From positions 19,032-83,031 of the forward strand of contig JAYODE010000012.1 of assembly GCA_038106185.1 (NCBI GenBank): a stretch of 64,000 bases of DNA, written 5' to 3'. Under the pieces are notes generated by a model. The model ran no database searches, was not told where the DNA came from, and saw only the letters and a list, made by a program, of their open reading frames with translations. The position numbers and the translations under genes are program-made. Shown here one piece after another: positions 51,222 through 61,053 of this stretch. The DNA is from UBA4582 sp038106185. GTDB lineage: Bacteria; Pseudomonadota; Gammaproteobacteria; Pseudomonadales; Azotimanducaceae. Numbering within the stretch: position 1 is the stretch's first letter; each line of letters begins with the position of its first letter.

Positions 51222-52343
51222 TCATTTTCGTTTTTCGTCCGTCCGTTCAATGCCCAGAATATCAAAGATGTTAAGAGCGCCTTGGTGGCGAATAAATATT
51301 TCCGAATACAACTCAGCGGTACTCAATCTACCCCATTCAATGGCCTTGTATACCAGGTAAGGAACGGGGCTATGCGGATCATCTCTTAGCAAATATTCAG
51401 CCGCATCAGCCAGCACCGAATATGCGGTCATTCTGTCACTGATCGGACCCATAGCCGAATCAGTGGCTGCATAGGCTGGATCTCTCGCGAAATCGGCCTC
51501 AAAGCCTTCTATTTCATTTTCATAAACGCCGATCTCGTCCTCCGGCTCTAAATTACGTCCCCCAGCGACTTCATAGACCAGGCCCTGGACCGACTTAAGC
51601 AAATCGAAGAGACCGGCAAATGATGGCGCCTCACTATCTAGATGCCGCTGCAGTACCCCCTCTAAATATTCCAAGGCAGCGACCGAATCTGAGAGATCTT
51701 GCCAGATATCGCGATAGAAGGAGATATTAGTTTGATCCATCGCCTGACGTACCAGGGCGACTGTCGGGCCATCTTTGCTGTTCGACGTACCGGACTTTGA
51801 ATTCGACGCACCAGGTTTTGTACCCTGTTTGGCCTGCGCACGTTCCCAGTCAATCCAGGTGAAGCTCTCGTCTGCAATTGAATTAGCGATAGGGAGATGG
51901 CGAACGAAACTACTCAACCGCGAGTTCATCCAATCGAAGAGATTAGTGCGGTATTCCACATCGCCATCTTCCATCAGCGGATGAATATGCTCCCAGAACT
52001 TGTCCGTCAACTCGGCCAGAAGCAACAAGCAAGATGGTAACTTTTCAATGCCGTGAAGAAAAACCTCCGATTCCAGCAGCCAAAGCGCCAGCTGAAGGTC
52101 TTTGGTTTTTGTGATCAGCGCAGATTGCGTTAATCTACTTACCGTAGACCAGTCGCTTTTTTTCAGGTCAAATTCCCAGTCTCCTCGAGGTGTGTTCGGA
52201 TTATCCGACGCCCTCGCTGCCTGGATTTCCGCAAATAGTGGCGAGCTCTTTAACGATATGCCAGCGGGCGCATCTTTTGCAATTGGCTCTAAAAAATCCC
52301 CAATCGTATGCTCGTCATTGACAACGATATCCTCAATGTTCAT
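51222..52343 (-). CDS. tssA: Type VI secretion protein TssA (ImpA family)
   Basis: A 373-residue protein with the ImpA N-terminal domain (about 10-130: FLEPIAKDAPAG, then DWEFDLKKSDWSTV and LQLALWLLES), the hallmark of TssA. TssA forms a cap that primes and guides sheath/tube polymerisation. A low-complexity Ser/Lys/Gly linker near 178-195 leads to a variable C-terminal part. It is the last gene of the minus-strand operon, eight bases after tssM. Assignment to a TssA subclass is not attempted. Confidence 0.88.
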   Translation of the reverse strand: MNIEDIVVNDEHTIGDFLEPIAKDAPAGISLKSSPLFAEIQAARASDNPNTPRGDWEFDLKKSDWSTVSRLTQSALITKTKDLQLALWLLESEVFLHGIEKLPSCLLLLAELTDKFWEHIHPLMEDGDVEYRTNLFDWMNSRLSSFVRHLPIANSIADESFTWIDWERAQAKQGTKPGASNSKSGTSNSKDGPTVALVRQAMDQTNISFYRDIWQDLSDSVAALEYLEGVLQRHLDSEAPSFAGLFDLLKSVQGLVYEVAGGRNLEPEDEIGVYENEIEGFEADFARDPAYAATDSAMGPISDRMTAYSVLADAAEYLLRDDPHSPVPYLVYKAIEWGRLSTAELYSEIFIRHQGALNIFDILGIERTDEKRK

Positions 52344-52351
52344 ATCCTCTC

Positions 52352-55300
52352 CTATTCAACGCCAGCAGGCGCAGCAGCTGGGAACCGCTCTGGAAACTTA
52401 AGGGCTTTTACTTCTTGCGTCACAGGATCGAACCCAAGCAGGGTCATTCGTAGTAGCAACTCAATCGGCAAAAGATCATTCTGTGAAGATGACTGTTGAA
52501 CAAACGCTTTAAATTCAAGCAAAACAGACTCAGCACTCAGGGAGCCGGAATCCAGCTTCGCAGAACGATTATCCTGCACAAACTCCAGCAAACTCCAGTA
52601 GCCCTGATTTTCAAATATTAACTTTGTACCAGCTGGCTTGCGATCTTCATTTAGCAATACATAGGGTGATCCTGCTGCCCAATGTAACTCATAAGCCGTT
52701 TTGTCATTAAAGGCCCAGTGTAAGGTCTGATTGCTACCCGGAAACTCAGTCTGCTCATCTCCGACTCGAAAGAGTTTTTTGCTGATGTGCGCACTGATAT
52801 CCCATCCTGCTTGGGCACTATTCAAAGGCTCAAATACTGTCTCAATGGCGAGACCTGGTTGACCGCCTACCACGCCCTCAACAATTGCAGTCAATAATGC
52901 GAGCGCCGAGTCCAAATCCCGCAAAAACCCTTCAGCCGGGCCATATTTTGGATACTTCCACGCGAGTATACGCACCCGTTCCGCCAGACCATCAGCTTCA
53001 CCGCGATAAACTGCCAAAAAGCTACGTAATGCCTTCGGCGCGAGCGGCTTGGCCGAAACGGCGAGATTGAACGGATAAAATGGCGCCAGGTAGGTTGTGA
53101 AGGCCTTGGCAACGGCAGCATACTCGGCTTTTATCTTGTCGGCTTGAAGCCGCTGGCACTGATCTGTCGCCGTACTGATGAGTTGACGCCACTTTATAGC
53201 ATACAAATTATTACCGACCGGTGGCACATAGGTTCCTACCTGATCGTGACAATTACCAAAATTTGTCGAGGCAAAATCACCCAGGAAAAATTGCTCGATA
53301 CCGTCGATATCATTCGATGGGTCCTTGTTCTCACGCTTACTGATTTCGATCAAGGTACGGCGCCACCTCGCCAGGAGGTCGGAGTCTTTGAATTCTCCTT
53401 CAGTATTTGCCAGAAAGATCACTACCGGCTCCGCATAATCCCTCGCAATGATTCGACTTCTTTGCGCTTGTGCAGCCAGATAGTCCTTAACATTTGTCTC
53501 AGAAAGCAGACCATAGAAGGCCTCAAGATAAGCGTTCGCTGTCCACTTGGTGGTCGGTTTTGGGTCATAAACATTGTTGCTTTCAAACAGAGCATCAATG
53601 TCAGCTAATAATTCCAACGCATGGCTGTGGGTCTGCATCAAAATCCGACGCTTAGTTGCCTCGAGGCCCAACTGTTCCAAACTTGACAATAAAGCAAGCA
53701 TGGGATTAAGCGCTTTACGGAAATTTGCAACTCGATCAGCTATCTCACTCTCGCGCTTGTCAAGCGTCGTGAAGTCCATTCTGACGCTGGGCAACGACTG
53801 AAATTTGGCCTGCTCGACGGTCGCCAGTAACGCGCGATCCAACGTTGCCAGGACGATAGCCTGGGCCAAATAGACTTCAGGGTTAGCGGTTGGATCGGCA
53901 GGCAAATAACTCGTCGCAAATTTACCTTCCGCATAGCTGAAATACTCGTCTACAAACCTCAGCGCCAACCCAAGACGCTCAACCGACCAATAAAATACCC
54001 CTTGCCTGTTGACCCAAGGTCTTTCCTCAGCCTTTGAAAAGTCAAACTCAGACAGTTGATCTAACGACGTGAAGAGTTGTTGAGCCTTCTTGGTAAAAGT
54101 AGGGCTAATACCATTAACGCCATTTACAGATTGATAGATTGGTTGAGGCAAACGGGTGTTGTCTGCATTCATCCGATCTGCAAAGGCAGCCTCACACTGC
54201 GCAACGAAAGCCTGGACCTCTCCTACTTGATTGTTATTGAGAAGACCCAGCTCACCTAAAAGCAACCGCATAGAGTCTAACGTCTTAGCAGTAACAGCAC
54301 AGAAATTGTTATTTTCATTCTTGAAAAAAGCGTCCTGGATATAATTATGCCATTTCAAAAACCCATCAAAATCATTCAATGTAATGAGAGAACCCTCCAG
54401 TGCACCGCTTTCCAACTGAGCGACTTGCTGAAGGAAGTTGATCGGAGCCGTGGCCTTTGAGACTTGGTAGGGTATTTGGTCTATAGAAGCCTCAAGCAAC
54501 TCATCCCAGATTAATGCACCTTTTGTTAGTTGATGATCGCACTTAGAGACAGACAAATAACCTGAGTCATCGTCTGAGATAGCTTTCAAATACAAGTGAC
54601 CATGTTGTTCAAAACTCGCAGGAAGATCCACGCCATAAAGCCTAGACATCAAGTCAGAGAACTGAAAGCCGACAGTTTCTATAGATCGATAAGATTGCTC
54701 GCGGCTCAAGGATCTGACCATGGCGTAAGCCTGGGTGCGGCCAAGCATATCGGCGAGCCAGGGCTCAAAACTCTCCGCTTCAAACGTTCTGGATTTGGAG
54801 ATCAAGTAGGGCTCAATCAGGTGATCCATCTGCCTTTGGCCATCACAGGCCATTGTCGGAAAGATCTTTTTTGCAAACAGCTCAGTGCTGAAGTACTGCT
54901 CAATCTGATTGTCGGGCGAGATCAATAACGATAGAGGGATCGGACCGCAACAATAAGCAGAATCGGCGTTAGTGCTTGCAAGAACCTCTAATGATTGGTT
55001 AATTGCGGCACTACCAGATTCTGTTGCCCAGATGTCAGCGATACGATCGACGGAATCTTCAATATGAAGGTATCGCTGAACAGCGTTAACGAAATTGTAT
55101 CCACCCCAAACCAGGAGCGAGGCCAGCAAACCTGCGGAGATCAACTGCAGCGTTCTGAGCTGTTTATCGGAGGACAGAAGCTGATTATAAATTGGAGCGG
55201 CCAGCGCCCGTTCTGGAAATATCTTCCGCTTGAACAGCGCGCGCAAAAAACGATAATGAAACCGGCCCTCTTCAGGCATCAGCCCCGTAAAATAGAGACC

Positions 55301-56284
55301 CCTAAATTGGCTCGGATGCACAACCAGGCTTGAGTCGAGTATTCCAGATGTGTATTCACGGATGCCAACCAGTAGTTTTTTAACGGCTTCAGGGAAAGCC
55401 AACAGGCTGTGTTGAGCCGCACCGCTGTTTGATAACGTCAAACTAATGACGCGACGTACTTCTTCGTCAATAGCATTAAAGGCTTCATCGATCATGTCGA
55501 TCGTAAAAACACCTTCGGCATTTTTTGAGCTGGACCAACCAAATATCTCATCCTGCCCAGAATACTCTTCGTGCGCATTCGCAAAGGCTGAGAACCCAGA
55601 GATATTTTCCATATCCGCGATTAAAAAATAGACTGGGAAAACAAATGGCACTTGTTTTTGTAACAGCCAGTACTGCTTAAATAGCCAGTCGATACGTCTG
55701 CGTCGAGCAACCTTATCCTCGCTGATCAGATCCATCGCGCTGATGACAAAGATAATACCGTCGAGTGGTCTTTCTGGGCGGCTATGCACTAATTCGTCAA
55801 GCAGCTCGCTGGGGTCCTCGTGAAATAGAAGGCCGCCGTGATTTAATATAATGCAACTACCAGCATCTACACCGGTATGGCCGGTAATGTCGAGCCTCTC
55901 GAGAATGTCTTCTCCAGCATCCGCTATCAACGATGACGCTGCCTTGTATTGGCTCATAACGAGATATAAGGGGATATCATAGCGCTTTTTGGTCGACCGA
56001 CTCAGAGAATCTAACTGCGCGAATAGACTACCGACTAGTGGCTTCTGCTCTGCTTCACCATCCTTAGCCGCACCCGGCAATTTCTTAAGGTTATCTCTGC
56101 CGATTGTAAACGTGTTCATGCCTTTCGGCAGAAAGGGCAACGATATTTTTATTTGCTTGCCGCTGCGAAATATGATGAAAACAATCACTCCGAGCACGAG
56201 TAGTGCTATGAGCAATGCCATTAGACCGCCACCCATCATGTCAATGATAGTGAGGTAGCTTTTCTTTAATGCTGCAAGGTTCAT
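52352..56284 (-). CDS. tssM: Type VI secretion membrane-complex protein TssM (IcmF)
   Basis: A 1310-residue inner-membrane protein linking TssL to TssJ. TM1 is at about 17-39, a cytoplasmic domain spans 40-375, TM2 is near 380-400, and a long periplasmic domain follows, the usual IcmF order and length. The position where many TssM proteins carry a Walker A P-loop reads LVMSQYKAASS (about 108-118), without GxxGxGK(S/T). NTP binding is therefore probably lost. It overlaps nothing and lies seven bases after tssL. Confidence 0.92.
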   Translation of the reverse strand: MNLAALKKSYLTIIDMMGGGLMALLIALLVLGVIVFIIFRSGKQIKISLPFLPKGMNTFTIGRDNLKKLPGAAKDGEAEQKPLVGSLFAQLDSLSRSTKKRYDIPLYLVMSQYKAASSLIADAGEDILERLDITGHTGVDAGSCIILNHGGLLFHEDPSELLDELVHSRPERPLDGIIFVISAMDLISEDKVARRRRIDWLFKQYWLLQKQVPFVFPVYFLIADMENISGFSAFANAHEEYSGQDEIFGWSSSKNAEGVFTIDMIDEAFNAIDEEVRRVISLTLSNSGAAQHSLLAFPEAVKKLLVGIREYTSGILDSSLVVHPSQFRGLYFTGLMPEEGRFHYRFLRALFKRKIFPERALAAPIYNQLLSSDKQLRTLQLISAGLLASLLVWGGYNFVNAVQRYLHIEDSVDRIADIWATESGSAAINQSLEVLASTNADSAYCCGPIPLSLLISPDNQIEQYFSTELFAKKIFPTMACDGQRQMDHLIEPYLISKSRTFEAESFEPWLADMLGRTQAYAMVRSLSREQSYRSIETVGFQFSDLMSRLYGVDLPASFEQHGHLYLKAISDDDSGYLSVSKCDHQLTKGALIWDELLEASIDQIPYQVSKATAPINFLQQVAQLESGALEGSLITLNDFDGFLKWHNYIQDAFFKNENNNFCAVTAKTLDSMRLLLGELGLLNNNQVGEVQAFVAQCEAAFADRMNADNTRLPQPIYQSVNGVNGISPTFTKKAQQLFTSLDQLSEFDFSKAEERPWVNRQGVFYWSVERLGLALRFVDEYFSYAEGKFATSYLPADPTANPEVYLAQAIVLATLDRALLATVEQAKFQSLPSVRMDFTTLDKRESEIADRVANFRKALNPMLALLSSLEQLGLEATKRRILMQTHSHALELLADIDALFESNNVYDPKPTTKWTANAYLEAFYGLLSETNVKDYLAAQAQRSRIIARDYAEPVVIFLANTEGEFKDSDLLARWRRTLIEISKRENKDPSNDIDGIEQFFLGDFASTNFGNCHDQVGTYVPPVGNNLYAIKWRQLISTATDQCQRLQADKIKAEYAAVAKAFTTYLAPFYPFNLAVSAKPLAPKALRSFLAVYRGEADGLAERVRILAWKYPKYGPAEGFLRDLDSALALLTAIVEGVVGGQPGLAIETVFEPLNSAQAGWDISAHISKKLFRVGDEQTEFPGSNQTLHWAFNDKTAYELHWAAGSPYVLLNEDRKPAGTKLIFENQGYWSLLEFVQDNRSAKLDSGSLSAESVLLEFKAFVQQSSSQNDLLPIELLLRMTLLGFDPVTQEVKALKFPERFPAAAPAGVE

Positions 56285-56290
56285 GGGTAG

Positions 56291-57043
56291 TTAATCCACC
56301 GCTGGAAGCGCTGAGATAAGCCAAAGGACTAAGGTCGACCAAGTGATTATTATGGTCAGCATAGTGCCAGTAAAGGTCAACGCGATGATTTTCTTCCACC
56401 TTGAAATCGGCGCTAAACGCTTGCCAATCATACCCGCCGAAGGCATCCAGCCCATCTGAAGCGAGTTTCCGGCTTTGGTTCGATGTGGAAAATTTGCTGC
56501 AAGCTTGGCGTTTATTTCGGCTAGTAGCGCTTTATTCCGCCCTCGAACACTGTCATTTTGGGCGCCGATACCAAGCCAGAGGATTCTCGCATACACCTCA
56601 ATCATGGATACGTCTGCCTGTGTATGGTGTGGGCTATTCAACAAACATCGTATTGCGTCAGGTACGATCTTGCCGGCTAACCTTGTGCCGAACGCCTCCC
56701 ACTCTATAAGATGGCATAACCACTGTTTTCTAAAAAGCTGCTTTTGATCCTCATTCGTGTTACCCCAGTCGTAGCGCTGGAGTAAAAAATCATCCCAATA
56801 GGCGGCAAGCGCATAGCGCATGTCGCGCAAGTTAGATCGATCGTCCCTGCCAAAATCACTCAGCTCGATTGATGATGGAGAAAGCAAACTTAACATCTTT
56901 CGCTGCAATTCTGCTAAATGTTGCCGAATATCTACCTCAGGCACAGTCCCTGAGAGAACCTCATCCAGCTCATCTTTAAGCAAAAGCCAATGAACGAACA
57001 GTCGTTCGAACTCTGAAAGAACAGATTGCTCATAAAGTTTCAT
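56291..57043 (-). CDS. tssL: Type VI secretion protein TssL (DotU family)
   Basis: A 250-residue cytoplasmic/inner-membrane protein. The DotU helical domain shows LRDMRYALAAYWDDFLL and HLIEWEAFGTRLAGK, followed by one C-terminal membrane helix (about 222-245). It lacks the OmpA-like peptidoglycan-binding extension, so it is the short form. ATG at 57043 directly follows the tssK stop (one base apart), indicating translational coupling; an upstream start at 57079 would overlap tssK. Confidence 0.9.
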   Translation of the reverse strand: MKLYEQSVLSEFERLFVHWLLLKDELDEVLSGTVPEVDIRQHLAELQRKMLSLLSPSSIELSDFGRDDRSNLRDMRYALAAYWDDFLLQRYDWGNTNEDQKQLFRKQWLCHLIEWEAFGTRLAGKIVPDAIRCLLNSPHHTQADVSMIEVYARILWLGIGAQNDSVRGRNKALLAEINAKLAANFPHRTKAGNSLQMGWMPSAGMIGKRLAPISRWKKIIALTFTGTMLTIIITWSTLVLWLISALPAVD

Positions 57044-57044
57044 A

Positions 57045-58406
57045 TTATTCTGCCTGCTCAGCAAAACATAAAATGACACTCGGGCTCGCCGCTTTTAACT
57101 CCTTATGGGAACCAGACACTAACAGAACATCCACTGCCTCTGCAGGCAAAGCCACTTCAAATAACAACTCGTTATTACCTTCAATGAGCCTGAATTTATC
57201 GACTTTTTGCACTCGCCGCCTATCAAAACCAACATCACGCATCAATGCTAGCGATTCATGGTCTTTCTTAGCACAGATACAAGCATTTTCTACCCAGGTC
57301 AGCAGCGTATCCTTGTCAACTTTAGCTGGAATCTGAAAAGCGAGATAGATCACCTCAGAGATCCTCTCCTGTGGCAGCTCACAGACGTAGTTACCGTCGC
57401 TATCCAGGGAAAATTGATAAATCGTGTAGTCCAACTGCACGTTATCAATCGACTCCTCGATATAATTGAGAATCGCGGTAAATATTCTGTCTAAATCATT
57501 GTGCATGTATTTTGCGAACGATGGCGGTACAGGATCATCCCTCAACGTCGCCAGATCAGACGCATAGTCCAGTAGCCGACAGTAAACATCAAAGGGGTGC
57601 GCCTCACTACCCAGTAGCGCCTCAATTGAAGCTAAGCTATGGGTCAATGCTATAATTCTGTTCCGTTGCAAATCCAGAACGACCTGATCAGAGCGACGAT
57701 CAATGATCAAGGACCTTAACTGAACCGCTTTTTCACGAGCTCGACCTACGAGTTTTGACAGACGCACCCAAAGATCTTGTTCCTTCGAAGTATAACCAAT
57801 GGCCACACTCAATAGTGGCGGCGTAAAAGGCTGCAGCTGGTAAGTGCCATCAAGCGATTTACGCAATTTCACCAATGGAAAGTTAGAATGATTTGGCGAG
57901 GTTTGGTCCGCTAGAGAGAGCCTCAATCGGGGCTGTAATGACACCAAATCTACTTGGCTTTCTGGCTGACCAATGTCCGTAATCACACCTTCATTAACGC
58001 TGATATATCGCGTTAAATCACTATCTATATCGCTGGCACACTTAGGATTGTACTTCGCCACACCCAAGTTAATTGTAAAGGTACTACCCGGAGCTATACT
58101 TAGATCATCGAAGGAGAGCGAAATCCGCTGCGGGTTCGAACCATCCCCAGAACCAGACTCGTCGAATTGTGCAATTGTTCCATCCGGAAATACGCATTCG
58201 ATCGAGAGAATGCTTAATACGTTTGATGCCAGCGCTATCTCATCGAGCTGAAATTGGTTAACGCCCCAATAAAAGCGACTAACTCGCTTCAATTGATGCG
58301 CAATGAGAGCATCCCTATGATTGTCTGCATGCTGAAAATGCTGTGGCGATAGCAGCATGCCCTCGCTCCAATGGACACGATTCACGACATTCGGTAGTTT
58401 CAGCAT
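57045..58406 (-). CDS. tssK: Type VI secretion baseplate protein TssK
   Basis: A 453-residue protein matching TssK (VasE/ImpJ). The conserved start VHWSEGMLLSPQHFQ is at residues 12-26, FYWGVNQF follows, and PQRISL-type strands form the shaft. TssK joins the baseplate wedges to the TssJLM membrane complex. Its ATG lies inside the last codons of tssJ (ATGCTGA), a 7-base overlap. Confidence 0.93.
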   Translation of the reverse strand: MLKLPNVVNRVHWSEGMLLSPQHFQHADNHRDALIAHQLKRVSRFYWGVNQFQLDEIALASNVLSILSIECVFPDGTIAQFDESGSGDGSNPQRISLSFDDLSIAPGSTFTINLGVAKYNPKCASDIDSDLTRYISVNEGVITDIGQPESQVDLVSLQPRLRLSLADQTSPNHSNFPLVKLRKSLDGTYQLQPFTPPLLSVAIGYTSKEQDLWVRLSKLVGRAREKAVQLRSLIIDRRSDQVVLDLQRNRIIALTHSLASIEALLGSEAHPFDVYCRLLDYASDLATLRDDPVPPSFAKYMHNDLDRIFTAILNYIEESIDNVQLDYTIYQFSLDSDGNYVCELPQERISEVIYLAFQIPAKVDKDTLLTWVENACICAKKDHESLALMRDVGFDRRRVQKVDKFRLIEGNNELLFEVALPAEAVDVLLVSGSHKELKAASPSVILCFAEQAE

Positions 58407-58951
58407 AGGGGTTTGACTCCGTTTTCGGCAACAATGCCATTACTGCTCTTTTCTGATCCTGGCGGTGCCTCAAGAATCGAAAGCTCACCTTCTACTATAT
58501 TAATCCACGGTGTCTTCAGCATAGTAACATCGGCTTTACCGACACCCTTTACGAACACAAAGATGGCTTGCGCCGTGACATGGTTTGCCGGCAGTTCAGC
58601 GAGCAACGCACTATAGCCCATTGGTACCTCGAGCCTCAGCACATCCAGTTGATTCGAATAGGACCTGCAATAACCAGGTCGTTCCGTAAACCACGTGCTG
58701 GCCTCCACCTGGGATATGACCGTCATGGCAGCATCGCCGTAGGCAAAAGCGATTTCAACGATAGCCGCAGATGGTTCACCGCCGTAGCTTGCCATCACTC
58801 CGACACTCTCGACTGAATTCGGACCAAGACCTACCTGAGAACTAATCTTCGTGATCGAATTGTCCATGATTGAAGAAGCTTGACCGATGAGCTGACAGCC
58901 CGATAAAGCTATGGCAAGAACCATAATTGTCAGGAAATAACCGCGTTTCAT
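58400..58951 (-). CDS. tssJ: Type VI secretion lipoprotein TssJ
   Basis: A 183-residue outer-membrane lipoprotein. The lipobox LSGC near residue 19 of the short start defines a type II signal. The mature part fits the TssJ transthyretin-like fold (MGYSALLAELPA and FVFVKGVGKADV). ATG at 58951 overlaps the stop of the DUF4150 gene as ATGA and is preferred to 58966. TssJ anchors the TssLM complex to the outer membrane. Confidence 0.85.
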   Translation of the reverse strand: MKRGYFLTIMVLAIALSGCQLIGQASSIMDNSITKISSQVGLGPNSVESVGVMASYGGEPSAAIVEIAFAYGDAAMTVISQVEASTWFTERPGYCRSYSNQLDVLRLEVPMGYSALLAELPANHVTAQAIFVFVKGVGKADVTMLKTPWINIVEGELSILEAPPGSEKSSNGIVAENGVKPLC

Positions 58952-59349
58952 AGCATTATCATCCAATTAAATCTAGTCATTGATATGGTAATCCCCAGGC
59001 TATTTGGAATATAGCCATTTTGAGTGGTCGGATCTAAAAATCGTTTCGCTGGCGCACAGCTCTGAAAGCAGATAAAGCTGCCCAACACATTATGGGAGAA
59101 GCTGCAGAACATCTGCGAGAAAAGCCCGCCCAAGGGTGCTGCAACCTCACTCCCCATCGAAAAAGGTGTGGGCGTAAGCAGATTTTGCGACAACAACCCG
59201 CCGGCAAAAATATTCGGTACGTTGGGAACGCTGCTGCAAGACAAAGAAATATTAAATAACGGCACGGGTATGGGCCCTATCGGTGTAACAATTTTGTTGA
59301 TACAGGGAAACGAAAAGCTCATCGAACACCCAAATCCAGTAACAAACAT
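58948..59349 (-). CDS. DUF4150 (PAAR-like) protein
   Basis: A 133-residue protein matching the DUF4150/PAAR-like pattern: IVTPIGPIPVPLFNISL, VPNVPNIFAGGL, and a C-terminal glycine/Asn-rich half. PAAR-like proteins cap the VgrG spike and carry or recruit effectors. Here about seven Cys are present (positions 8, 16, 38, 82, 93, 97 and nearby), more than is usual. It overlaps tssJ by four bases and lies five bases after the DUF3540 stop, so it is operon-coupled. No toxin domain is fused. Confidence 0.82.
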   Translation of the reverse strand: MFVTGFGCSMSFSFPCINKIVTPIGPIPVPLFNISLSCSSVPNVPNIFAGGLLSQNLLTPTPFSMGSEVAAPLGGLFSQMFCSFSHNVLGSFICFQSCAPAKRFLDPTTQNGYIPNSLGITISMTRFNWMIML

Positions 59350-59354
59350 CTGCC

Positions 59355-59921
59355 CTACCCCATGTTAATTCTTTTGGCGTCCATAAACAGCTCTGACTCA
59401 GCGTTAATGCTCTGCATCTTGGCTCGTGTAACAATCGATTCTTTAACATTCAGCTCATAGTGCTCAGCCTTGTTAAATACCGAATTAGCGATACTCACCA
59501 AACTACCCTTGACGGTCTGCATGAGAGATTCTGACAGCGATTGTATAACGCCGAGAGGCGCCAAAAACCTAATACTGTTTAGGGCTTCTAATGAAATACC
59601 TCTTTCCGCGATGATTGAAACCTCGCGAGATTTTAGACTAACACTGCCACGTCCTACTGCACTCAGATTCGTAGCCGCTGCAGGACTACGATGGAGAATT
59701 GACAGTATGATCGTTTCGCGGTCTTCAGTAACGACTAAAACCCGATCACCAACTTCAGGCTCAACCAGGCAACTCAAAGCTCTAGAAGCGCCTACTCCTC
59801 CGCTCAACACCCACTGCTCGGCGCTAATTCCAGCGACAATCACGTCCGTTCGAATGGCGGCCTTAGCCGCAGGCATAACTACATTAACAGGTGACACAGC
59901 GCAGTCTGAAATTATACTCAT
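59355..59921 (-). CDS. DUF3540 protein of the T6SS spike/adaptor module
   Basis: A 188-residue protein fitting DUF3540: an N-terminal beta-rich segment (VEPEVGDRVLV and DRETIILSIL) and a C-terminal heptad-like beta-helical tail (SVSLKSREVSI, SIRFLAPLG). DUF3540 genes co-occur with DUF2169, DUF4150 and vgrG in T6SS clusters. The role is not established, possibly a spike or baseplate adaptor. An 80-bp spacer separates it from the pentapeptide gene. Confidence 0.75.
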   Translation of the reverse strand: MSIISDCAVSPVNVVMPAAKAAIRTDVIVAGISAEQWVLSGGVGASRALSCLVEPEVGDRVLVVTEDRETIILSILHRSPAAATNLSAVGRGSVSLKSREVSIIAERGISLEALNSIRFLAPLGVIQSLSESLMQTVKGSLVSIANSVFNKAEHYELNVKESIVTRAKMQSINAESELFMDAKRINMG

Positions 59922-60000
59922 AGTATTCTATCCCTTATCTCATTTGACTCGATTGCCTCGATTGTCTCTTTTCTCAGCATGAAAAATCCTCCAGCCATCG

Positions 60001-61053
60001 TTAACCAACCGACGCTAACCGCTTGTCTATCTCGCGCCTTTCTTCATTGGTGAAAAAAACTTGCTTCGCCTGAAGCTCGCTGATCTCTAACTCTCCATCA
60101 ACTTCATGAAAATTTACATATTGAATGGACGCATCGGTGTACGTAACCTCTTCTAGCTGAGCAAAGGAGAAGTCCGCTTGTCGCAAACTGGATCCAGAAA
60201 AATCAACATTCGTCATCGATGAGTTAACGAATCGACCTTGACTGATAGTTGCCGAGCTTAAATTAACTGAACTTAGCATCGTCTCGTCAAAATTAGCACT
60301 CGCTAAATCTGCATACTGGAAACTGGTTTGGTCAATCTTAGCCTTTGAAAACATACAGCCCTGCATAGAGGACGCAAAAAAATCGACATTTGACAACCTT
60401 GCACCGATAAAATGGCAGTGTGAAATCATACTCTTCCTGTAATCGATATTGGTGAATTCGCATTCATTAAATGAAGAGTTGACATAGTTGCCGCCTGCGA
60501 GTTCCGTGTCAGCAAAAACACACTTTACCATCACGCCCTTAATTATTGACGCCGGAGACCATTTAGCCGAGGAAAAGTCGACTTCACACATCGAAAAACT
60601 TTCCCAGGTTATCTTTTTGAAGCTAGCCTCAACTACTCTGCAGCCGGCGAATGCAGTATTTTCAACCTGCGTATTATCAAAATTGACCTTGTTGAGATCA
60701 CAATCTGCAAATAAAGCCGTACTGAATTTTGCTCCAGAAAAATCTGCTGCTCGAAACGAGCTGGCTGTGGACGACAGGTTACGCAAACTTAGACCCGTGA
60801 AATCACACTCGTCAAGGTTGCAGTTATGCAGCGTAACATTGTCAATAGTAGCATTCTGAAAACTCTGACGGCTCAAGTCACAGCCCGAGAAAGTTACCCG
60901 TTTCAAGCTGCAACCCACAAATTCGGCGCGGGTGAAATCCATATTACTGAAAACCACGCCTTCTATTAAAGTACCCTCGAACGAACCTTCTACGACCCCG
61001 TCTGCTAGGACTTGCATATTGTCTAAAGTGGTAAGCGCCTCTTTAACCTGCAT
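60001..61053 (-). CDS. Pentapeptide-repeat protein in the T6SS operon
   Basis: A 350-residue protein made almost entirely of pentapeptide repeats (A(D/N)LxF-like: FTRAEFVGCSLKRV, DECDFTGLSL, FRAADFSGAKF). They run from about residue 30 to 315 and should form a right-handed beta-helix. Its start overlaps the end of the DUF2169 gene by 11 bases. Pentapeptide proteins can mimic DNA or act as scaffolds. Here, location suggests an adaptor, immunity protein or effector, but none is shown. Confidence 0.82.
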   Translation of the reverse strand: MQVKEALTTLDNMQVLADGVVEGSFEGTLIEGVVFSNMDFTRAEFVGCSLKRVTFSGCDLSRQSFQNATIDNVTLHNCNLDECDFTGLSLRNLSSTASSFRAADFSGAKFSTALFADCDLNKVNFDNTQVENTAFAGCRVVEASFKKITWESFSMCEVDFSSAKWSPASIIKGVMVKCVFADTELAGGNYVNSSFNECEFTNIDYRKSMISHCHFIGARLSNVDFFASSMQGCMFSKAKIDQTSFQYADLASANFDETMLSSVNLSSATISQGRFVNSSMTNVDFSGSSLRQADFSFAQLEEVTYTDASIQYVNFHEVDGELEISELQAKQVFFTNEERREIDKRLASVG

